From an uncultured Muribaculaceae bacterium (lineage in GTDB: Bacteria > Bacteroidota > Bacteroidia > Bacteroidales > Muribaculaceae): a stretch of 64,000 nt of DNA. Made by a program: the position numbers and the translations under genes. The notes beneath the pieces were generated by a model. That model was not told the origin of the DNA. It worked only from the letters and a program-made list of their open reading frames with translations, and made no database searches. Location of the stretch: contig CAJTOB010000008.1 of assembly GCA_910578035.1 (NCBI GenBank), positions 1 through 64,000 of the forward strand, in the 5' to 3' direction. Shown piece by piece: positions 8,406 to 18,300 of this stretch; the stretch's first letter is position 1, and every line of letters starts with the position of its first letter.

Positions 8406-10169
8406 ATGCTAAACACCTTGAAGTACGGGCTCGTGGTGTCTCTGTCGCTTGCATCGCTTGTCGCCAATGCCGAGTCTTTGCCGGAAATCATGGACATGGT
8501 GCACAACAATCCCGGCGAAGCACCATTCGAAACCAAATATAATTCGCCTGAATTTCTGAAAAGCGCCGGATTCAGCGGCACAGTGACACACTGGCACATA
8601 AACTGCGCCATAGACTATGCGGGCTTCGACAGCCGCCTGACACCTGCCGGCAGCGACGAACGCCGCTGGATAGACGCAAAAGCCGCCCGGATAGACTCCA
8701 TGCTTTCCGGATATGAGGCGGCGGAAGTGCCCGTCTACCCCTTCACCGACTTCCTCGTCTTTCCGGCCTCGGTATGGGAGCTCTACGGCGACTCCATTCG
8801 CGGAGCGGGCTCTGTGGCAGGCACCGGCGGAAGCAACGAGCGCGCCCGCAAGCCCGACATCAGCCGCCCCTTCACCCGCCGCCTGCTGCGCTACCAGATA
8901 GACCGTATTTTCGAGCGTTTCCCTACCCTCGGAGGCATTACCCTGCGCTTCGGCGAGACATATCTGCACGACACACCCTTCCATATGGGCGGCAGCCCTA
9001 TACGCGGCGGCAAAGACGCCGTCGCCGACCATATAGACCTCATCAATCTGCTCCGCGAGGAAGTGTGCGTGAAACGCGGCAAGAAGCTCTTCTACCGCAC
9101 ATGGGATTTCGGATATAACTTCCATAACAACCCGGACTTCTATCTGAGCGTGACCGACGCCATCGAGCCACACCCGCTGCTCTTTTTCTCCATCAAATAC
9201 CAACAGAACGACTATCATCGCATGACACCATTCAATCCTGCTCTGGGGCGCGGGCGGCACCAGCAGGTAGTAGAGTCGCAGTCGCGCATGGAGGCCTACG
9301 GCAAAGGCGCCCACCCCTACTACACGGCAAAAGGCGTAATAGACGGCTGGCCGGAGACGGCGCTGGAGATAGAATTCGGCACACACCGCTTCACCGGCCG
9401 CGACAATGCGCCCGAAGCACCGCGCGGACTGCGCGATGTCGCAGACACGGGGCTGCTCAAGGGCGTCATGACATGGTCGCACGGCGGAGGCTGGCAGGGG
9501 CCGTACATAAACCATGAGATATGGACCGACCTCAACACATTTGTCGTAGCGCACTGGGCGGCCGACACCTCGCGCTCGGAAGAAGATATATTCCGCGAAT
9601 TCTGCGACAGTATATCACTCCATGGCTACGACGCCTACCTCTTCCGCCAGATTGCCCTGATGAGCGTCGAGGCCGTGCGCAAAGGCCACTGCAACAGTTA
9701 TACCCACAACGACGTATGGTGGACCCGCGACGAATTTTTCAGCGCCTCGGCCAACGGCCACGTCATAGACGCCATACTTGCGGCCAAGGCCACCGGCAAA
9801 GTACTGGCCGAGAAAGACGAGGCGGCCCACATGTGGAGCGCAATCGAGGCAATGTCGCGACAAATAGACTGCGAGGACCAGATGCTGAAGGAAGCCATAA
9901 CCGTGTCGTGCACCTACGGGCGCATAAAATACCATCTGATACGCGAAATGTGGCGCCTGATGATCTACAGCCGCCTGTACGCCGACGGCGACACCGCCTT
10001 GCAGACCGAAATACGCCGCTCAATAGCCGCCTACGACGCCCTCTGGGCCGAATGGCGCTCGCTCAAAGAGGCGAGTCCGCTCTGCGCCACCCTCTACACC
10101 GACATGGCCTTCCGCAACGAGCGCAAAGGCAGCATGGGCGAATTTGTAGACTCTCTGCGGAGTATATGA
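8406..10169 (+). CDS. Secreted glycosidase-like protein of unknown function
   Basis: A 587-residue protein with a Sec signal peptide (residues about 1-22, ending VANA). I do not recognise a named family. The motifs [33 protein letters not shown] and [14 protein letters not shown], with many Trp/His-rich loops on alternating beta-strands, resemble TIM-barrel enzymes of the alpha-glucuronidase type (GH67-like), with an alpha-helical C-terminal third. A role on uronate-containing glycans is therefore possible but unproven. It sits alone between the argH terminator and lysS, far from the glycan locus to the right. Start ATG at 8406 gives a good signal peptide. The stop lies 50 bases before the lysS start, in front of the lysS promoter. 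Confidence 0.6.
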   Translation: MLNTLKYGLVVSLSLASLVANAESLPEIMDMVHNNPGEAPFETKYNSPEFLKSAGFSGTVTHWHINCAIDYAGFDSRLTPAGSDERRWIDAKAARIDSMLSGYEAAEVPVYPFTDFLVFPASVWELYGDSIRGAGSVAGTGGSNERARKPDISRPFTRRLLRYQIDRIFERFPTLGGITLRFGETYLHDTPFHMGGSPIRGGKDAVADHIDLINLLREEVCVKRGKKLFYRTWDFGYNFHNNPDFYLSVTDAIEPHPLLFFSIKYQQNDYHRMTPFNPALGRGRHQQVVESQSRMEAYGKGAHPYYTAKGVIDGWPETALEIEFGTHRFTGRDNAPEAPRGLRDVADTGLLKGVMTWSHGGGWQGPYINHEIWTDLNTFVVAHWAADTSRSEEDIFREFCDSISLHGYDAYLFRQIALMSVEAVRKGHCNSYTHNDVWWTRDEFFSASANGHVIDAILAAKATGKVLAEKDEAAHMWSAIEAMSRQIDCEDQMLKEAITVSCTYGRIKYHLIREMWRLMIYSRLYADGDTALQTEIRRSIAAYDALWAEWRSLKEASPLCATLYTDMAFRNERKGSMGEFVDSLRSI

Positions 10170-10180
10170 CGATTTTTTCG

Positions 10181-10188
10181 TATCTTTG
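10181..10188 (+). promoter_or_regulatory. Bacteroidetes -7 promoter element of lysS
   Basis: TATCTTTG matches the sigma-ABfr -7 consensus TAnnTTTG and lies 31 bases before the lysS ATG. No clear TTTG -33 element is present at the usual distance. Confidence 0.65.
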
Positions 10189-10219
10189 CGAGTTAAAGCA
10201 AGATAAAGACACTACATAT

Positions 10220-11953
10220 ATGAATCCACTCGAACTCAGCGAACAGGAAGCCATACGCCGCAACAGTCTGGCTGAACTGCGCCGCCTCGGCATTGAGCCA
10301 TATCCCGCAGCAGAATTCACCGTCACTGGCCATAGCGACGAAATCAAAGAGAATTTCGAAGACGAAGCCCCCCGCCGCGAAATAGCGGTCGCCGGCCGTA
10401 TCATGAGCCGCCGCATCATGGGCAAGGCATCGTTCATTGAACTGCAGGACGCTTTCGGCCGCATTCAGGTATATATATCGCGCGACGAAATCTGCCCCGG
10501 CGAAGACAAGGAACTATATAACACCGTATTCAAGAAGCTCCTCGACATAGGCGACTTCGTCGGAATCCGCGGCTACGTGTTCCGCACCCAGACCGGCGAA
10601 ATCTCCGTTCACGCCCAGGAGCTCATAGTGCTCAGCAAGAGCCTGCGCCCCCTGCCTATCGTGAAGGTTAAAGACGGCGTGACATACGACGCCTTCGACG
10701 ACCCCGAGCTGCGCTACCGCCGCCGCTACGTAGACCTGGTGGTGAACGACGCCGTGAAGCAGATTTTCCTCAAGCGCACCAAGGTCTATACCTCCATGCG
10801 CGAATATTTTAACGCCGCAGGCTACATCGAGGTTGAGACACCTATCCTCCAGAGTATTCCCGGCGGCGCGTCGGCACGTCCGTTCATCACACACCATAAC
10901 GCTCTCGACATTCCCCTCTACCTCCGAATCGCCGACGAGCTCTATCTGAAGCGCCTCATTGTGGGCGGCTTCGACGGCGTCTACGAATTCTCGAAGAATT
11001 TCCGCAACGAGGGCATGGACCGCACCCACAATCCCGAGTTCACCTGCATGGAAATCTATGTGGCCTACAAGGACTACAACTGGATGATGAGCTTCACCGA
11101 GCGCATGCTCGAGAAAATATGCCTCGACGTCAACGGCACCACCGAGGTAAAGGTTGGCGACAACGTAATCAGCTTCAAGGCTCCGTTCCCCCGCGTGACT
11201 ATGGCCCAGGCCATCAAGGACCACACCGGCGTTGACATCACCGGCATGGATGAGGAACAGCTGCGCAAGACAGCCCGCGAACTCGGCATCGAAGTAGACG
11301 ACACCATGGGCAAGGGCAAACTTATCGACGAGATTTTCGGCGAAAAATGCGAAGGCCTCTACATTCAGCCTACCTTCATCACCGACTACCCCATTGAAAT
11401 GTCGCCTCTCACAAAGCGCCACCGCGACAATCCCGAACTCACCGAACGCTTCGAGCTGATGGTGAACGGCAAAGAGCTGGCTAACGCATATTCAGAGCTC
11501 AACGACCCCATCGACCAGTACGAGCGCTTCGTAGAGCAGATGCGACTCGGCGAGAAGGGCGACGATGAGGCCATGATTATCGACGCCGACTTTATCCGCG
11601 CCCTCGAATACGGCATGCCTCCGACATCGGGCATGGGCATAGGCATGGACCGCCTTGTGATGCTCATGACAGGCCAGACCGCAATCCAGGAGGTGCTCCT
11701 CTTCCCGCAGATGCGCCCCGAGAAGGTAGAAAAGCGCGACAGCGCCGAAGCATTTGCAGCCGTCGGCGTGCCCGAAGAATGGGTGCCCGTAATCCAGAAG
11801 GCCGGCATTCTTACCGTTGCCGCTCTCGCACAGGCAAATCCCGCCAAGGCTCACCAGGACTTCTGCGGCCTCAACAAGAAGCACAAGCTCGGTCTGAAAA
11901 ACCCCACGCCCGACACTGTGGCCGAATGGGTAGCCGCCGCAGCGAACGCATAA
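10220..11953 (+). CDS. lysS: Lysyl-tRNA synthetase, class II
   Basis: A 577-residue class II synthetase that charges tRNA-Lys. Order: an OB-fold anticodon-binding domain (about residues 60-150, with [20 protein letters not shown]), then the catalytic domain with motif 2 [15 protein letters not shown] and motif 3 [15 protein letters not shown]-terminal extension of about 65 residues after the motif 3 domain (ending in the Ala-rich [10 protein letters not shown]) is longer than the E. coli protein and resembles that seen in Bacteroidetes LysS. The open frame extends upstream to 9521, but the promoter at 10181 and the family N-terminus place the start at 10220. A hairpin terminator follows. Confidence 0.96.
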   Translation: MNPLELSEQEAIRRNSLAELRRLGIEPYPAAEFTVTGHSDEIKENFEDEAPRREIAVAGRIMSRRIMGKASFIELQDAFGRIQVYISRDEICPGEDKELYNTVFKKLLDIGDFVGIRGYVFRTQTGEISVHAQELIVLSKSLRPLPIVKVKDGVTYDAFDDPELRYRRRYVDLVVNDAVKQIFLKRTKVYTSMREYFNAAGYIEVETPILQSIPGGASARPFITHHNALDIPLYLRIADELYLKRLIVGGFDGVYEFSKNFRNEGMDRTHNPEFTCMEIYVAYKDYNWMMSFTERMLEKICLDVNGTTEVKVGDNVISFKAPFPRVTMAQAIKDHTGVDITGMDEEQLRKTARELGIEVDDTMGKGKLIDEIFGEKCEGLYIQPTFITDYPIEMSPLTKRHRDNPELTERFELMVNGKELANAYSELNDPIDQYERFVEQMRLGEKGDDEAMIIDADFIRALEYGMPPTSGMGIGMDRLVMLMTGQTAIQEVLLFPQMRPEKVEKRDSAEAFAAVGVPEEWVPVIQKAGILTVAALAQANPAKAHQDFCGLNKKHKLGLKNPTPDTVAEWVAAAANA

Positions 11954-11982
11954 TGCGTCGCAGATCCTACAATATTCGACAG

Positions 11983-12030
11983 CAAGATAAAGGTTCCGTA
12001 ATATCACAGAACCTTTATCTTGACTCTTTT
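11983..12030 (+). terminator. Rho-independent terminator after lysS
   Basis: Perfect 14-bp stem CAAGATAAAGGTTC (11983-11996) and GAACCTTTATCTTG (12009-12022) with a 12-base loop, followed by ACTCTTTT. It ends only 16 bases before the gpsA start, so it may also modulate read-through into gpsA-rlmN. Confidence 0.8.
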
Positions 12031-12046
12031 ATCAAGAGGCAATAAT

Positions 12047-13051
12047 ATGGATAACAACTCTTTTCCGGGCAAGATAGCCGTGATGGGCGGCGGAAGCTGG
12101 GCCACGGCCCTGGCTAAGCTGCTGCTCAAGAACTGCGCCGAAATCATGTGGTATATGCGGCGCGACGACCGCATAGCCGAATTCCGCCAGCTCGGCCACA
12201 ATCCGGCCTACCTCACCGACGCCCATTTCGACGTGGACCGTATCGCCTTCTCGAGCGACATCAACAAGGTATGCGCCGAGGCCGACACCCTGCTCATGGT
12301 AATGCCTTCGCCCTATTTCAGCGAGCATATCGACAAGATTACCGCCGATATAAGCGGCAAGACGGTGGTATCGGCCATCAAGGGAATGGTGCCGCAGACC
12401 AACGAACTCATAACCGACTTCATGGTGCGCCGCTTCGGCGTAGACAGCAATAAAATGCTTGTGGTAGGCGGCCCCTGCCACGCCGAAGAGGTGGCTCTCG
12501 ACCGTCCGTCGTATCTCACCGTCGGCTGTCGCAATGCCGAGACCGCAGAGGCCTTCGCCTCGTGCCTGCGCAGCAGCCGCACACACGCCATATGCTCGAC
12601 CGATGTCGACGGCATTGAGTATGCCTCCGTGCTGAAAAACGTATATGCCATAGCCGCCGGTATAGTGCACGGCACCAAAACCGGCGACAATTTCTCGGCC
12701 ATTCTCGTGTCGAACGCCATACGCGAAATGGACCGCTTCCTCAAGGCAGCATGTCCGGCTCCCCGCAATATCTGCGACTCTGTGTATTTGGGCGACCTCC
12801 TTGTGACGTCCTACTCGCGCTTCTCGCGAAACCATAATTTCGGCTCGATGATAGGCTGCGGCTACTCCGTGCGCAACGCCCGCATGGAAATGAACCAGAC
12901 CGCCGAAGGCTACTACGGCACTCGATGCATTCACGAAATCAATGAGCGCATCGGCGTAGAAATGCCTATACTCGACAATGTTTACAATATCCTCTACCGC
13001 GGCATGCCTGTGCAAGCGGCGCTACATGCCATGGCTCAAACATTCGACTGA
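12047..13051 (+). CDS. gpsA: Glycerol-3-phosphate dehydrogenase, NAD(P)+
   Basis: A 334-residue soluble dehydrogenase that reduces dihydroxyacetone phosphate to sn-glycerol 3-phosphate for phospholipid synthesis. The Rossmann motif GGGSWATALA starts at about residue 12 and the catalytic lysine lies in KNVYAIAAGIVHG. A TTG at 12020 also opens the frame, but it lies inside the terminator stem; the ATG at 12047 has an AGAGG ribosome-binding site 7-11 bases upstream and matches the family length. The stop overlaps the rlmN start (TGATG), so the two are coupled. Confidence 0.95.
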   Translation: MDNNSFPGKIAVMGGGSWATALAKLLLKNCAEIMWYMRRDDRIAEFRQLGHNPAYLTDAHFDVDRIAFSSDINKVCAEADTLLMVMPSPYFSEHIDKITADISGKTVVSAIKGMVPQTNELITDFMVRRFGVDSNKMLVVGGPCHAEEVALDRPSYLTVGCRNAETAEAFASCLRSSRTHAICSTDVDGIEYASVLKNVYAIAAGIVHGTKTGDNFSAILVSNAIREMDRFLKAACPAPRNICDSVYLGDLLVTSYSRFSRNHNFGSMIGCGYSVRNARMEMNQTAEGYYGTRCIHEINERIGVEMPILDNVYNILYRGMPVQAALHAMAQTFD

Positions 13052-14076
13052 TGAAGAAACTATTAGGTCTCAATCCCGAACAGCTCGGCGAAGTGGCAGC
13101 CTCAGTCGGGCTGCGGCCTTTCGCGGCACGGCAGATGGCCGCATGGCTATACCAGAAAAGAGTGTCCGACATCGACTCCATGACCGACCTCCCCAAAAAA
13201 GCCCGCGAAGAGCTTAAAAAGACTTATACCGTAGGCCGCGAGGCGCCCAAAATGGAGGCTCGGAGCACCGACGGCACAGCCAAATACCTCTTCGAGGGTG
13301 TCGGAGGCCGCGATATCGAGGCCGTATATATCCCCGACCGCGAACGCGCCACACTGTGCGTGTCGAGCCAGGCCGGTTGCCGCATGGGCTGCAAGTTCTG
13401 CATGACGGGCCAGGGCGGTTTCCAGGGCAACCTCGACACCGGCGCCATAATCAACCAGATTCTCTCCATTCCCGACAGCGACAAGCTCACAAATATCGTC
13501 TTCATGGGCATGGGCGAACCGACAGACAACCTCGATGCCGTCCTCGGCGCCATCGATATTCTCACCGCAAAGTGGGGTATGGCATGGAGCCCGCGCCGCA
13601 TCACCGTATCGACCATCGGCAACACCAAGGGGCTCCGCACCCTCCTGGACCGCACCCAGGTGCACATAGCGCTGAGCGTGCACACGCCTTTTGCGGGCGA
13701 ACGCGAGCGCATAATGCCCGTCGAGAAGGCTTTCCCTCTCCGCGAGATAATGCCGCTGCTAAAAGCCCACGATTTCGCCCACCAGCGCCGTCTGTCGATG
13801 GAGTACACTATGTTTGCCGGCCTCAACGACGACGACAAACACGCCGACGCCCTGGCGCGGCTGCTACGCGGCTCTGACGCCCGCGTGAACCTGATACGCT
13901 TCCACCGCACCCCGGGCTTCGAAGGACGCCCCAGCGACACAGCCACCATGGAGGCCTTCCGCGACCGCCTCAACGCCGCCGGAATCACCGCCACCATACG
14001 CGCAAGCCGCGGCGAAGACATCATGGCCGCCTGCGGCATGCTTGCCGGCGCACAGGCTGATGGGCGGTTGGGCTGA
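13051..14076 (+). CDS. rlmN: 23S rRNA/tRNA adenine-C2 methyltransferase
   Basis: A 341-residue radical-SAM methyltransferase that methylates A2503 of 23S rRNA and A37 of some tRNAs. The [4Fe-4S] motif is Cys110-x3-Cys114-x2-Cys117 and the methyl-carrying C-terminal cysteine is Cys328 in MAACGM. GMGEP and STIGNT motifs are present. The last residues (AQADGRLG) and the stop codon are encoded inside a 4 x 16 bp tandem repeat that continues downstream, so the C-terminal tail has probably been reset by repeat expansion. Overlaps gpsA by one base. Confidence 0.95.
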   Translation: MKKLLGLNPEQLGEVAASVGLRPFAARQMAAWLYQKRVSDIDSMTDLPKKAREELKKTYTVGREAPKMEARSTDGTAKYLFEGVGGRDIEAVYIPDRERATLCVSSQAGCRMGCKFCMTGQGGFQGNLDTGAIINQILSIPDSDKLTNIVFMGMGEPTDNLDAVLGAIDILTAKWGMAWSPRRITVSTIGNTKGLRTLLDRTQVHIALSVHTPFAGERERIMPVEKAFPLREIMPLLKAHDFAHQRRLSMEYTMFAGLNDDDKHADALARLLRGSDARVNLIRFHRTPGFEGRPSDTATMEAFRDRLNAAGITATIRASRGEDIMAACGMLAGAQADGRLG

Positions 14077-14117
14077 CAGGCTGTTGGGCTGACGGGCTAT
14101 TAAGCTGATGGGCGGTT
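14054..14117 (+). repeat. Four 16-bp tandem repeats over the rlmN stop codon
   Basis: Units at 14054-14069, 14070-14085, 14086-14101 and 14102-14117, with consensus near GGGCTGAYGGGCKGTT. Unit 1 codes the end of RlmN and unit 2 contains its TGA stop. The repeats differ at several positions each, so the array is not fresh. Confidence 0.8.
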
Positions 14118-14124
14118 AGGAGAA

Positions 14125-14198
14125 CTATTATCTTAACTCTTTTAACTCTTTCGACTTTTTAAACTCCTCCAAACTCTCTAAACTCCTCCAAACTCTTT
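14125..14198 (+). repeat. Pyrimidine-rich intergenic repeat block
   Basis: Begins with CTATTATCTTAACTC (14125-14139), a 15-mer found twice more in inverted orientation at 58148-58191. It continues with AACTC-containing units and ends in two 19-bp direct repeats (14161-14179 and 14180-14198, one mismatch). It fills the gap between rlmN and pdxA. Confidence 0.75.
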
Positions 14199-14223
14199 AA
14201 CAACTACACAAACCCGACTTCAA

Positions 14224-15276
14224 ATGAGCAACAAGATAAAAGTGGGAATCACCCACGGAGACACCAACGGAATAGGCTACGAGGTTATCCTCAAAGCTCT
14301 CGAGGACAACCGCATGGCCGATTTGTGTACCGTTGTGGTCTACGGCTCGGCCAAGGCGGCATCGTTCTACCGCAAGGCCATGGAGCTGCCTCAGATACAG
14401 TTCACCCGCGTAGACAGCGCCGCCGATGCCCGCGACGGTGTGTTCAACATCGTCAACGTTGTCGGCGAAGACCTCAAGATAGAGCCCGGCACGGCATCGC
14501 CCGCAGCAGGCGCGGCTGCCTTGGCCGCCCTCGAAACCGCCGTGGCCGACCTTCGCAACGGCGATATCGACGTGCTCGTGACAGCACCTATAGACAAACA
14601 CTCGATACAGAGCGACGATTTTAAGTTTCCGGGCCATACAGAGTATCTGCAGACAGCTCTCGCCGGCGAAGACCAGCCCGATGCGAAGGCGCTGATGGTG
14701 CTCTGCACCGACTATCTGCGCGTTGCCCTCGTCACTTCCCATATGCCGATAGCCGAGGTGCCCCGCGCTCTCACCAAAGAGCTCATTGTCGACAAGATAA
14801 AGGACTTCGACCAGTCGCTGCGCCGCGATTTCGGCATTCAGACCCCCCGCATAGCCGTTCTGTCGCTCAATCCTCACAGCGGCGAACACGGACTCCTCGG
14901 CAAGGAAGAGGAAGAAACCATAATACCCGCCATAGCCGAGGCTCAGACTCATAAAATACTTGCTTTCGGCCCATACGCCTCCGACGGTTTCTTCGGCAGC
15001 GAAAGCTACCGCGCCTTCGACGGCGTTCTGGCAATGTATCACGACCAGGGGCTCGCTCCCTTCAAGACCATAGCAATGGACCAGGGTGTGAATTTCACCG
15101 CCGGTCTGCCCTTCGTGCGCACTTCGCCCGACCATGGCACAGGCTACGACATCGCCGGAAAGGGCGAAGCATCGGCCGAGTCCATGCGCAGCGCAATCTA
15201 CATGGCCCTCGACATCTACCGCAACCGCGGCCGCCACGCCGAGGCCTATCGCCGCCCTCTTGCCCGCCAGAAATAA
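14224..15276 (+). CDS. pdxA: 4-hydroxythreonine-4-phosphate dehydrogenase
   Basis: A 350-residue enzyme of the DXP-dependent vitamin B6 pathway, oxidising 4-phosphohydroxy-threonine before ring closure by PdxJ. The family signatures GITHGDTNGIGYEVILK at the N-terminus, APIDKHS, and the metal-binding histidines in FPGHTEYL and MYHDQGLAPFK are all visible. It is slightly longer than the E. coli protein, as in other Bacteroidetes. It follows rlmN after a 147-base repeat-rich gap, so cotranscription is uncertain. A bidirectional terminator lies behind it. Confidence 0.94.
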   Translation: MSNKIKVGITHGDTNGIGYEVILKALEDNRMADLCTVVVYGSAKAASFYRKAMELPQIQFTRVDSAADARDGVFNIVNVVGEDLKIEPGTASPAAGAAALAALETAVADLRNGDIDVLVTAPIDKHSIQSDDFKFPGHTEYLQTALAGEDQPDAKALMVLCTDYLRVALVTSHMPIAEVPRALTKELIVDKIKDFDQSLRRDFGIQTPRIAVLSLNPHSGEHGLLGKEEEETIIPAIAEAQTHKILAFGPYASDGFFGSESYRAFDGVLAMYHDQGLAPFKTIAMDQGVNFTAGLPFVRTSPDHGTGYDIAGKGEASAESMRSAIYMALDIYRNRGRHAEAYRRPLARQK

Positions 15277-15295
15277 GCAAGGCGATAAAACTAAA

Positions 15296-15330
15296 AAAAA
15301 CGCACTGTCCGCGGCGGACAGTGCGTTTTT
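15296..15330. terminator. Bidirectional terminator between pdxA and the adhesin-like gene
   Basis: AAAAACGCACTGTCC (15296-15310) pairs with GGACAGTGCGTTTTT (15316-15330) around a 5-base loop. The A and T tracts give a U-tail on both strands, matching the convergent genes on each side. Confidence 0.9.
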
Positions 15331-15349
15331 CATTATACAGTGGTGCAGT

Positions 15350-18300
15350 TTACTTTACAATCACTTTTACGGTCTTGCCTCCGACATTCACAAGGTATAT
15401 GCCTGTAGAAACCGGAATCGAGACAGTGCCGTCGCTCTTGACGCATGCCACGGCGCGGCCATCGACAGCATAGACAGCAACTGAGCCGGCAAATCCGCTG
15501 ACAGTGATGGCGCCGTCGCGGGCGACAATGCGTACTGCCGAGGCATCGATTTCGCCTATGCCCGAAACCAGGACTGTAGCCTCGTTCGAACGGCGCGATT
15601 CGCCTTTGTCATAGACTGCCGTCACATAGTATGTATATGTGCGGTCGGCAGCAACACCTCTGTCGGTAAACGAGGGGTCTGCCACGAGGGCATCGTTGAG
15701 TTTGTTGCCATTGCGATATACATTATATCCTTGCAGAGCGATTGCTGCTGAAGTGCCCTCGGCGGGGATATATGTCACATCGTCGATGAAGAGGAAGAAT
15801 TTGTCGACCGAACGGCTGCGGATAGCGAAGTATCGTGCACCGTCGGGCAGCATGAACCGATAGTTTGTCCAGGCGTTGGGAACATCGATTACTGTCTCAA
15901 TCGACTTGAACTCGTCTATATTCGTGGAATTTTCGGAATAAAGAACCTCGAATGATTCGAGATAATTGGGGTCAAAAGACTTGGCATAGAGGCCGAGTGC
16001 CTGCGGGCCGCCATAGAGACGCGGCGAGATTGCCCAGTCGTCGCTCTGAACAGCTGTGTTGCCACGCTGCACATACTCCGAGCAGATATATTTCGAGCCC
16101 TGATGCGCGTTCCATCTGTCGGCATCGGTGCTGCCTTCGAAGCCACTCCACAGTCTGTCGGCCACGCTCCACGAGCACATGCCTGTTATGGGGAAGTTGG
16201 GGGTATTGATACCTCCAACAGGAGCCTTGTCGGCGTCTATAAACTTCCAGCCGTTCACAACCTCGCTCCAGCTTTCAGCAGCTTCGAAGCCTTCGGTATA
16301 TGCCTCGGCAGGAGCCTTGGTTTCGTCGGGTCGGGTCCAGGCAAGGACAATATCCGAACCGTCGTGAACGGCTCTGAGGTCGCTGATAGCCGGAACGGCC
16401 GGAGCCACGATGCCAACACGCGCCTCTTCGGTTTCGTTGTCTGAGTCAAGGAGGTCGAACGAGCTGAATATTACAGCCTTGTAAAGGGCTGCATCGCCGT
16501 CTACAGCATTGAGGGTCTGTGTGAAAGTGACAGTCTTCGAATTTGCGGGCTCAATGCGCTCACAGTCTTTGAAATCTACTGTCACGCCGTTGCGCTGCAG
16601 TTCTACGGTATATGAGCCGACAGACTGCTCGCCGGTGTTGACAACAGTCACTTCCACTTCAAACTCTTTGCCGGTCTCGACAACGCCGGGAGCACTGATG
16701 CGTGAGGCGGTAAGATTTGTCTCCACATAGCTTGCAACACGGAGGTTATCGAGAGTATAGAATGCCAGCTTGGCATCGGTGGGCACTATGCGGAGCACAA
16801 CAGATTTGCCTTCATAGTCGGCAAGCGATACGACAACCTTGTTCCACTGGCTCTGCTCGCCGGTTTCGGCAACGACGTCGCTCTGAACCTTTACGAAGCC
16901 GCGTCCGTCGCCTTCATCGACCTGTATCTCGAGCGCATTGGTAGGAGTGCCCGAAGCCATGGCATAGTTGAAAGTATAGTATGTAAGGGCGGGATTGTAG
17001 ACACCCTCAAGCGAGATTTTACCGGTTACAAGGGCTGTGTATGAGCCGTAACATTCGAAATAAGCGAAACCGCCGTCTCCGTCCTGAGGCACTATGCCCC
17101 ACTCCGAGGAGCTGACAAACTGCCAGGGTTCGTTGCCTACAAGGTAGTTATAGCCAAAAATCGAAGATACAGAGCGTCCTGCAAAGGATTCGCCCCACGG
17201 GGTTTCATATGGTTTGCCGACGGGCTTATATGCCGTGGCGGCAAGCTTGTCTGACTCACCTCCGGCAGTGACAGCATAAACGCCAAACTGCGCGAAGGCC
17301 TGCTCACCCTCTTCCACAGCCTGAACGGTTACGGAAGTGCCCGTCACATTTTCGGCAACGGTATTTTTGCTGCGGTCTACCACGCGATATCTCACAGCCT
17401 CGGGCTTTAACACGTTGCCCTCGATATCGGTTGTAACAGGTTCCCAGGAGATTGTCACTTTGCCGGTATTGCCGTCTTCTATCATTACAGCCGATGCGGG
17501 TGCCACAGGCTTGCGGGCACCGACGAGCACTTCGGCTTCAACGGCGACACTGCGGCCGAGCGCATTGACAGCCACAACACTATATTTGTGCGTGCCGGGG
17601 GTAAGAGCGGCGTCCTTGTCGGTATACACGATAGGCTCGGTGCCTCCGAGGCCTTCGGTAACAGTAGCAATCACGTTGCCGTCGCGGGATATCTCTACAG
17701 ATGTGAGCGCGCTCTCGCCCTCGAGAGCATTTCCGCCCATATCGGTGAGAGGAGCCTTGAATGAAACAACGGCCTCGCATGTGCCGTCGACAGGCGATGT
17801 GACGGTAAGATCGGTCACTGAGGCGGGAGCGCCGGTAGACATGCCTTCTCCTACGCTGTAGGAGCATACCATGATGGCCGAAGAGCGGCCTTCGGTCTTG
17901 GCATGGATACCGACATAGATACGGCCGCTCTCGCCGGCGGCTATATCACCCGTAAAGGTTGTCACGGTGCTGCTCTTGAGCGTTTTTTCCGGAACGACAG
18001 TGTTTACCATCGCTTCGGCGGTAGGCTCAGTACCCCAGCATACTTCGAATTTTTCCTCATACGATGTCGAGGTCTTGACATCGATGGCAAACGGATATAC
18101 AGAGCCCTTCACCACATTGATTGCAGGAGATATGGCCCAGTCATCGAAGCCGGTGGAGCCGTAGGCGCGAAGCGCTTTGTCGTAAGCATAGTAAGCCCAC
18201 TTGGAAGGGTTCTCGCCGTTGCCGAGCAGTGTCCAGCCTGCCAGCGACACAGCGGAGGCGAAAGAGCCCTCATAGGGCGGTGTGATGGGGCCAAACGAGA

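Noticed and set aside
12020..12046. TTG start for gpsA
   Set aside because: It lies in the lysS terminator stem; the ATG at 12047 has a ribosome-binding site and family-like N-terminus.
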